This document shows positions 13,701 to 18,601 of a stretch of DNA of 18,601 bases, piece after piece. The DNA comes from Peptococcaceae bacterium (GTDB taxonomy: Bacteria; Bacillota; DSM-12270; Thermacetogeniales; Thermacetogeniaceae): contig PKYJ01000088.1 in assembly GCA_003132605.1 (NCBI GenBank), forward strand, positions 1 to 18,601, given 5' to 3'. The translations under genes and the position numbers were made by a program. The notes beneath the pieces were generated by a model. The model did no database searches and had not been told where the DNA came from. It saw only the letters and a program-made list of their open reading frames with translations. Each line of letters begins with the position of its first letter. Position 1 is the first letter of the stretch.

Positions 13701-15179
13701 ATGGAAAAGATCAATATCTTCCATGACCTCGCAGAACGAACCGGAGGCGATATCTATATAGGTGTCGTCGGGCCGGTCCGGACCGGAAAGTCCACCTTTA
13801 TCAAACGTTTTATGGAAATGCTGGTGTTGCCCAACATAGAAAATGTCTATGACCGCGACCGCGCCAGGGATGAACTGCCCCAGAGCGGCGCCGGAAAGAC
13901 AATCATGACGGTTGAGCCCAAGTTCATTCCCAACGAGGCGGTGGAGATCTCCATCAAGGACGGCCTCAGCGTGAAGATCAGGGTGGTGGACTGCGTGGGT
14001 TACGCCGTGGACGGGGCGCTCGGCTACGAGGCCGAGAGCGGTCCGCGCATGGTCAGAACACCTTGGTTTGAAGAGGAGATCCCTTTTCAGGACGCAGCGG
14101 AGATCGGAACGCGCAAGGTGATCGCGGAGCATTCGACGATCGGCGTTGTCGTGCTGACGGACGGTTCGATCACCGATATCCCCAGGTCAAGCTATTCAGA
14201 GGCGGAGGAGCGGGTTATCTGGGAACTCAAGGAATTGGGAAAGCCCTACGTCATCGTTCTCAACTCCCTCCATCCGGATCTGGAAGAGACAGTCGATCTG
14301 GTGCGGGACATGGAAGATAAGTACGATGTTCCAGTGCTGGCGCTGAACGCCGCCGAGATGGAACAGGACGATATCTTGAGTATTCTGCAGGAGGCCCTCT
14401 ATGAGTTTCCGGTTCAGGAGGTCAGCGCCAACCTGCCCCTGTGGATCGAGGAACTGGAGCCGGGCCACTGGCTGAGGGCCGATCTCGACCAGGCGATCCA
14501 GGATGCGGTGAGCGGCGTCCACCGCCTGAGGGAGATCGACCAGGCGGTCGAGCAGATCAAGAAGGATGACTTTGTAGCCACGGCATCCCTCGAGGACGTG
14601 AACCTGGGCACGGGAGTGGCCGTGATCGACATCAAGACCCGGGACGGGTTGTTCCACAAAGTACTGGAAGAGGTGAGCGGTCTCTCCATCTCCGGTGACC
14701 AGGATGTCCTCAGGTACCTGCGGGACCTTAGCCTGGCACAGCACGAGTACGAGAAGGTGGCTCCCGCCCTGGAGGAAGTCCAGGAGATGGGGTACGGGGT
14801 GGTTGCTCCCAGCCTGGAAGATATGAACTTGGAAGAGCCGGAACTGATCAGGCAGGGAAACCGGTTCGGAGTGCGCCTGAAGGCCAGTGCCCCCTCTCTG
14901 CACATCATCAAGGCGGACATCACCGCGGAGATCACACCGATCATCGGCACTGAGAAGCAGTGCGAAGAGCTGGTGCGGTATATGCTTGAAGAATTCGAGG
15001 ACGATCCCCAGAAGATCTGGCAGAAGGACATCTTCGGCAAGTCTCTGCACGACCTGGTCCGGGAGGGAATTCAGAACAAGCTCCACCGGATGCCGGAAAA
15101 TGCCCAGGTCAAACTCCAGGAGACCGTGAGCAGGATCGTCAACGAAGGAAGCGGAGGGCTGATCTGCATCATCATCTGA
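13701..15179 (+). CDS. spoIVA: Stage IV sporulation protein A (coat basement ATPase)
   Basis: SpoIVA polymerises with ATP hydrolysis around the forespore, with SpoVM as its membrane anchor, and forms the base on which the coat is built; it is also needed for cortex formation. The 492 residues equal the Bacillus subtilis protein in length. GPVRTGKST (24-32) is the Walker A motif with Lys30; the N-terminal ATPase region also shows SGAGKTIMTVEPKFIPNEAV and VDCVGYAVDGALGYE. The middle and C-terminal domains follow, ending GGLICIII, close to the Bacillus end. ATG 13701 has AGGGAGGGGGG at ~13685-13695. It is a single-gene unit with its own sigma-E-like promoter. Its presence shows that the organism, or its recent ancestor, forms endospores. 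Confidence 0.97.
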   Translation: MEKINIFHDLAERTGGDIYIGVVGPVRTGKSTFIKRFMEMLVLPNIENVYDRDRARDELPQSGAGKTIMTVEPKFIPNEAVEISIKDGLSVKIRVVDCVGYAVDGALGYEAESGPRMVRTPWFEEEIPFQDAAEIGTRKVIAEHSTIGVVVLTDGSITDIPRSSYSEAEERVIWELKELGKPYVIVLNSLHPDLEETVDLVRDMEDKYDVPVLALNAAEMEQDDILSILQEALYEFPVQEVSANLPLWIEELEPGHWLRADLDQAIQDAVSGVHRLREIDQAVEQIKKDDFVATASLEDVNLGTGVAVIDIKTRDGLFHKVLEEVSGLSISGDQDVLRYLRDLSLAQHEYEKVAPALEEVQEMGYGVVAPSLEDMNLEEPELIRQGNRFGVRLKASAPSLHIIKADITAEITPIIGTEKQCEELVRYMLEEFEDDPQKIWQKDIFGKSLHDLVREGIQNKLHRMPENAQVKLQETVSRIVNEGSGGLICIII

Positions 15180-15275
15180 CCCGGCACGGGGCGGATGCAT
15201 CTCACTGTGCAGCCCAGCACTCAATTGAGGTTATTATTTTGAAAAATTGGGCGAAGCCCGGCGCCGGGTGCCGGG
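15180..15275. repeat. 96-bp element with CCCGGCAC / GTGCCGGG ends, copy 2
   Basis: CCCGGCAC (15180-15187) directly follows the spoIVA stop codon and GTGCCGGG ends at 15275. The first 25 bases match 21 of 25 with the element at 10212, and the middle is loosely alike (a GAGG-TTA-T-rich segment). The right end contains GCCGGGT twice in tandem (period 7), and GGGCGAAGCCC forms a tight internal hairpin. Confidence 0.55.
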
Positions 15276-15284
15276 TGCCCTCTG

Positions 15285-15304
15285 GGCGTGGCGTGGCGCG
15301 GCGT
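15285..15304 (+). repeat. Pentamer repeat (GGCGT)x4 upstream of hom
   Basis: Four units of GGCGT in a row, the third reading GGCGC, abut the repeat element at 15180-15275. The function is unknown. It could be a slippage-prone tract. Confidence 0.75.
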
Positions 15305-15402
15305 GGCTGTACAACTTTCTGGTAATATGCAAGAATCCCTGCGCGCCGACGGAAAAACACGAATAATGTAGAAAAGCCCGAAGAAGCAGGAATAGACGCC
15401 TG

Positions 15403-15431
15403 TTGTCTCGAATACTCTACAGTTGTATAAG
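15403..15431 (+). promoter_or_regulatory. Sigma-A-like promoter of the threonine operon
   Basis: TTGTCT (15403-15408) and TATAAG (15426-15431) are separated by 17 bases, about 40 bases before the hom start. The -10 matches five of six and the -35 four of six consensus positions. I see no terminator or T-box-like leader between it and hom, so attenuation is not indicated. Confidence 0.55.
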
Positions 15432-15469
15432 ATAGAGATGGTATTTTGTACGAAGTAGGTGAGGCAGCA

Positions 15470-16774
15470 TTGTCTGAAGTGATCGGGATAGGCCTGATGG
15501 GCGTGGGAACTGTAGGGTCGGGCGTGGTCAAGCTGCTCCAGGCAAATGAGAGCCAGATCACGCAGCGCGCCGGGAAACGCGTGGTGATCAGGAGAGTCCT
15601 GGAACGGGATGCGGAAAAGCTGCGAGTTCTGGGTCTGACGGACGTGGGCACTGACCGGTGGCAGGATCTCCTGGAAGATCCGGAAATCCAGATTGTCGTG
15701 GAACTGCTGGGTGGCATCGAACCGGCCCGCACATACCTGGTAGAAGCGCTACGCAAGGGTAAACACGTGGTGACCGCCAACAAGGATCTGGTTGCCGCTC
15801 ACGGAAGGGATCTATTTGAGGCCGCCGCTGCCACCAAGTCGGACCTGTACTTCGAGGCCAGCGTCGGTGGCGGCATTCCGGTGATCAGGGTTTTGAAGGA
15901 GAGTTTGGCTGCCAACCGGATCGAGGCAGTCATCGGCATAGTCAACGGCACCACCAACTATATCCTCACCCGCATGGGTAACGAGGGAATCGATTTCGAA
16001 ACGGCGCTTTCCGCGGCTAAAGCCGCCGGCTATGCGGAGGCGGACCCGAGCGCCGACGTGGAAGGCTTTGATGCTGCCAGGAAGATCGCCATCCTGGCTT
16101 CTATCGCGTTCAACACCCGCATCACTCCCGACAATGTTTTCGTTGAAGGGATCACCGGGGTCACTCCCCAGGACATCAGCTACGCCCAGGAACTCGGATA
16201 TGTGATCAAGCTGCTGGCGATCGCCAGGGAACAGGACGAGGTGGAGGTCCGGGTGCACCCGGCCCTGCTGCCCAAGAGCCACCCCCTGGCGAGCGTTCAG
16301 GGTGTGTTCAACGCCATCTTTGTCCAGGGCAATGCGGTGGGGGAGACCATGTTCTACGGTCAGGGCGCCGGACAGATGCCTACCGCCAGCGCCGTGGTGG
16401 GTGACGTGATGGAGATCGTGCACAACTTGAACAGCAACAGCACGGGGCGTTTTTCCTGCACCTGTTTTTATGAGAAAAAGATCAGGCCGAAGGGGCAGTT
16501 TCACAGCAGGTATTACATCCGCCTGGTGGTGAGTGACCAGCCCGGAGTGCTCGCCAGCATTGCCGGAGTGTTCGGGAACCACAGGGTAAGCCTGGAATCG
16601 GTGATCCAGAAGCGGACCCTGAACGTTTCAGGCTTCTCCATGGCCGAGCTGGTACTGATCACCCACGAGGTCGAGGAGCAGGACATCCAGGATGCTCTGA
16701 CGGTGATCAGGGGTCTCTCCATCGTCGGCTCGGTAGAGAACGTGATCCGAGTCGAGGGAGGTGGCCGTGTCTGA
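15470..16774 (+). CDS. hom: Homoserine dehydrogenase with ACT domain
   Basis: Reduces aspartate-4-semialdehyde to homoserine with NAD(P)H, the branch point for threonine and methionine. The 434-residue protein is of the monofunctional type, with no aspartokinase fused. Residues 11-16 (GVGTVG) are the nucleotide-binding glycines; GKHVVTANKDLVA, EASVGGGIPVI, INGT-type VNGTTNYIL and AAGYAEADPSADVEGFDAARK are the catalytic-domain signatures. From residue ~348 (YYIRLVVSDQPGVLASIAG) an ACT domain follows, probably the site of threonine feedback. TTG 15470 is chosen because AGGTGAGG (15457-15464) lies 5 bases upstream and homology starts right after; an in-frame TTG at 15446 lacks such a site. The stop overlaps the thrC start by one base (TGATG). 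Confidence 0.95.
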   Translation: MSEVIGIGLMGVGTVGSGVVKLLQANESQITQRAGKRVVIRRVLERDAEKLRVLGLTDVGTDRWQDLLEDPEIQIVVELLGGIEPARTYLVEALRKGKHVVTANKDLVAAHGRDLFEAAAATKSDLYFEASVGGGIPVIRVLKESLAANRIEAVIGIVNGTTNYILTRMGNEGIDFETALSAAKAAGYAEADPSADVEGFDAARKIAILASIAFNTRITPDNVFVEGITGVTPQDISYAQELGYVIKLLAIAREQDEVEVRVHPALLPKSHPLASVQGVFNAIFVQGNAVGETMFYGQGAGQMPTASAVVGDVMEIVHNLNSNSTGRFSCTCFYEKKIRPKGQFHSRYYIRLVVSDQPGVLASIAGVFGNHRVSLESVIQKRTLNVSGFSMAELVLITHEVEEQDIQDALTVIRGLSIVGSVENVIRVEGGGRV

Positions 16775-17838
16775 TGACCTGGCGCGGGGTAATCGACGCC
16801 TATCGATCTTTCCTGCCCATTAGCGGGCAGACACCCGTGGTCACCCTCTACGAGGGAAATACCCTGCTGCTGCCCGCCCCCAGGCTGGCCAAACAGTTCG
16901 GGGTCGACATCTACCTGAAGTTTGAGGGCCAGAATCCCACCGGTTCCTTTAAGGACCGGGGGATGACGGTGGCTGTCAGCAAGGCGGTGGAGAGTGGATC
17001 GCAGGCAATCATGTGCGCCTCCACCGGGAATACATCAGCCTCCGCAGCCGCCTACGCAGCCAGGGCTGGAATCAAATGCATCGTCCTGGTACCCGCCGGC
17101 TATGTCGCCCTGGGCAAACTCGCCCAGGCGCTGATCTACGGCGCCGAAGTCATTGCCATTGACGGCAACTTTGACACCGCCCTGAAACTGGTGCGCCAGA
17201 TCACCGAGTCCTACCCGCTGACACTGGTCAATTCCTTGAACCCGCATCGCATTGAAGGGCAGAAGACCGCTGCCTTCGAGGTCTGCGACCAGTTGGGTTC
17301 GGCCCCGGACTACCTGGCCCTGCCGGTTGGCAACGCCGGCAATATCACTGCCTACTGGAAGGGTTTCCAGGAGTACCGGGAGGCGGGGCGCAGCGACAGC
17401 CTGCCGCAGATGCTGGGGTTTCAGGCAGCGGGCGCGGCGCCGATTGTTGACGGCAGGTTGGTGCCCGAGCCGCAGACGGTGGCGACGGCGATCCGGATCG
17501 GCAATCCCGCCAGTTGGCAGAAGGCTGTACAGGCGTTGGAAGAGTCTCACGGCCGGATCGAAAAGGTGACTGACGAGGAGATCATCGAGGCCTACAAGAT
17601 GGTCGCCCGCTTGGAAGGTCTTTTTGTGGAACCCGCATCGGCGGCAGCCCTGGCCGGGGTCGTCAAGCTGGCTAAAACGGGCTTCTTCCCCCCTGGCAGC
17701 CGCCTTGTGTGTATCATGACCGGCCACGGGTTGAAGGACCCTGATACCACTCTGAATACCTGCAAGCTGCAGCCCAGGGTGGTCCCCGGCGAACAGCAGG
17801 CGGTCATGGAGTTGTTGCATAACTTGAACGTGCTCTAA
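16774..17838 (+). CDS. thrC: Threonine synthase
   Basis: PLP enzyme converting O-phosphohomoserine to threonine, the last step of the pathway. The 354-residue protein is the shorter Bacillus-type form. NPTGSFKDRGM holds the cofactor lysine Lys60; ASTGNTSASAAAYAARAG is the substrate-phosphate and PLP-binding segment, and LPVGNAGNITAYWKG the glycine-rich loop for the PLP phosphate. ATG 16774 overlaps the hom stop codon and has GGGAGGTGG upstream (spacing about 11 bases), so translation is likely coupled. thrB follows after 26 bases. hom-thrC-thrB is the known threonine operon order in Bacillus, so feedback at Hom would control the whole branch. Confidence 0.96.
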   Translation: MTWRGVIDAYRSFLPISGQTPVVTLYEGNTLLLPAPRLAKQFGVDIYLKFEGQNPTGSFKDRGMTVAVSKAVESGSQAIMCASTGNTSASAAAYAARAGIKCIVLVPAGYVALGKLAQALIYGAEVIAIDGNFDTALKLVRQITESYPLTLVNSLNPHRIEGQKTAAFEVCDQLGSAPDYLALPVGNAGNITAYWKGFQEYREAGRSDSLPQMLGFQAAGAAPIVDGRLVPEPQTVATAIRIGNPASWQKAVQALEESHGRIEKVTDEEIIEAYKMVARLEGLFVEPASAAALAGVVKLAKTGFFPPGSRLVCIMTGHGLKDPDTTLNTCKLQPRVVPGEQQAVMELLHNLNVL

Positions 17839-17864
17839 TTCAAGTAGGAATAGGAGATATAGAA

Positions 17865-18601
17865 GTGGGTCGAAAAGTCGTAGTCAGGGTGCCGGCGAGT
17901 GTGGCCAACCTGGGGTCGGGCTTTGACGCCATGGGCATGGCCCTGAACCTGTACAACGTGGTTGAACTGGAAGAGACCGGCGCTGGATACCAGATCGAGG
18001 TGGCTGGAGAGGGGGAACAGGTTCTCCCGAGGGACAAGAGCAACCTGGTGGCACAGGCTATCAACAGGCTTTTTGAGGTTTCCTCTCATCCTGCATCCGG
18101 ATGGCGGCTGTATTTGAGCAACAACATTCCACTGCAGAGCGGCCTGGGCAGCAGCGCCGCCGCCATCGTCGGCGGCCTGGTGGCGGCCAATGCCGTAGCC
18201 GGATATCCCCTTTCCCTGAAACAGATTCTCTCCCAGGCGATTGCCCTGGAAGGGCATCCGGACAATGTGGCCGCCGCCCTGATGGGCGGGGTGGTGGTGA
18301 TCGTGCCGGAGGAGAACGCTGCCGCAGACAATGCAAGCGCCGCGCCCGACTACCTGTACACCTGTTTCAAGCCGCCCGCGGGCCTCGTGGCGTATACAGT
18401 GATCCCCGGGTTCACCCTGTCCACCAGCCTGGCCAGGCATATCCTGCCGGAGCAGGTGTCTTTAAAGGACGCGGTTTTCAACCTGGCTCGGGCAGCCATG
18501 CTGGCCATGGCCCTGCGTGATGGGGACTGGGATAAGCTGGGCACTGCCATGCAGGACCGCATCCATCAACCATACCGCGCCCACCTGATCGAGGGTTTGG
18601 A
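17865..18601 (+). CDS. thrB: Homoserine kinase (3' end outside the window)
   Basis: Phosphorylates homoserine with ATP to O-phosphohomoserine, the substrate of ThrC. GTG 17865 has GGAG at 17853-17856, 8 bases upstream. The visible 245 complete codons begin GRKVVVRVPASVANLGSGFD, typical of the GHMP kinase N-terminus, and include the ATP loop PLQSGLGSSAAA (89-100) and EGHPDNVAAALMGG. The last visible part, DRIHQPYRAHLIEG, is also conserved in homoserine kinases. Family members are around 300 residues, so roughly the last fifth is missing past the window edge. It is the third gene of the hom-thrC-thrB operon. Confidence 0.95.
   Translation, partial: MGRKVVVRVPASVANLGSGFDAMGMALNLYNVVELEETGAGYQIEVAGEGEQVLPRDKSNLVAQAINRLFEVSSHPASGWRLYLSNNIPLQSGLGSSAAAIVGGLVAANAVAGYPLSLKQILSQAIALEGHPDNVAAALMGGVVVIVPEENAAADNASAAPDYLYTCFKPPAGLVAYTVIPGFTLSTSLARHILPEQVSLKDAVFNLARAAMLAMALRDGDWDKLGTAMQDRIHQPYRAHLIEGL

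Overview
The window is a G+C-rich, gene-dense stretch of chromosome from a spore-forming Gram-positive bacterium. It is most likely a member of the Clostridia of the Desulfotomaculum/Pelotomaculum (Peptococcaceae-like) kind. The evidence is spoIVA with a sigma-E-like promoter, a four-S1-domain rpsA fused to ispH, the order der-plsY-gpsA-spoIVA, strong GGAGG-type ribosome binding sites and frequent TTG/GTG starts. The genus-level guess is inference. All sixteen genes are on the + strand. No tRNA, rRNA, CRISPR array, phage gene or transposase was seen.

Layout. (1) 1-286: a leader with a sigma-A-like promoter and then an intrinsic terminator just before aroF, which looks like an attenuator. (2) 287-5103: aroF, tyrA, aroA, cmk and plsC, packed with gaps of 4-19 bases or overlapping; this covers entry to the shikimate pathway, EPSP synthesis, the tyrosine branch, CMP kinase and an acyltransferase. 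(3) 5194-8355: an ispH-rpsA fusion, a small FmdB-type zinc ribbon gene and mobA, closed by a clear terminator at 8450-8471. (4) 8472-13455: a promoter with an overlapping inverted repeat, a DUF512 Fe-S protein gene, der, plsY and gpsA, closed by a terminator at 13506-13530. (5) 13550-15179: spoIVA behind a sigma-E-like promoter. (6) 15403-18601: hom, thrC and thrB behind a sigma-A-like promoter; thrB runs off the window.

How the genes fit together. GpsA makes glycerol-3-phosphate, PlsY acylates position 1 and PlsC position 2, so the window holds most of the route to phosphatidic acid. AroF, AroA and TyrA serve aromatic amino acid synthesis. Hom, ThrC and ThrB convert aspartate semialdehyde to threonine. 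IspH supplies isoprenoid precursors, while the fused S1 part and Der serve translation and ribosome assembly.

The coding content is mostly core housekeeping and I do not see a new multi-gene system. The less ordinary signals are non-coding or architectural: internal ribosome binding sites in the ispH-rpsA fusion, a perfect 66-bp tandem duplication in its linker, 7-bp-periodic repeats that can fold in several intergenic gaps (one reaching into the start of the DUF512 gene), a pair of related ~90-bp elements with CCCGGCAC/GTGCCGGG ends placed just after stop codons, and a Der protein whose first G4 motif reads NMVD instead of NKxD.
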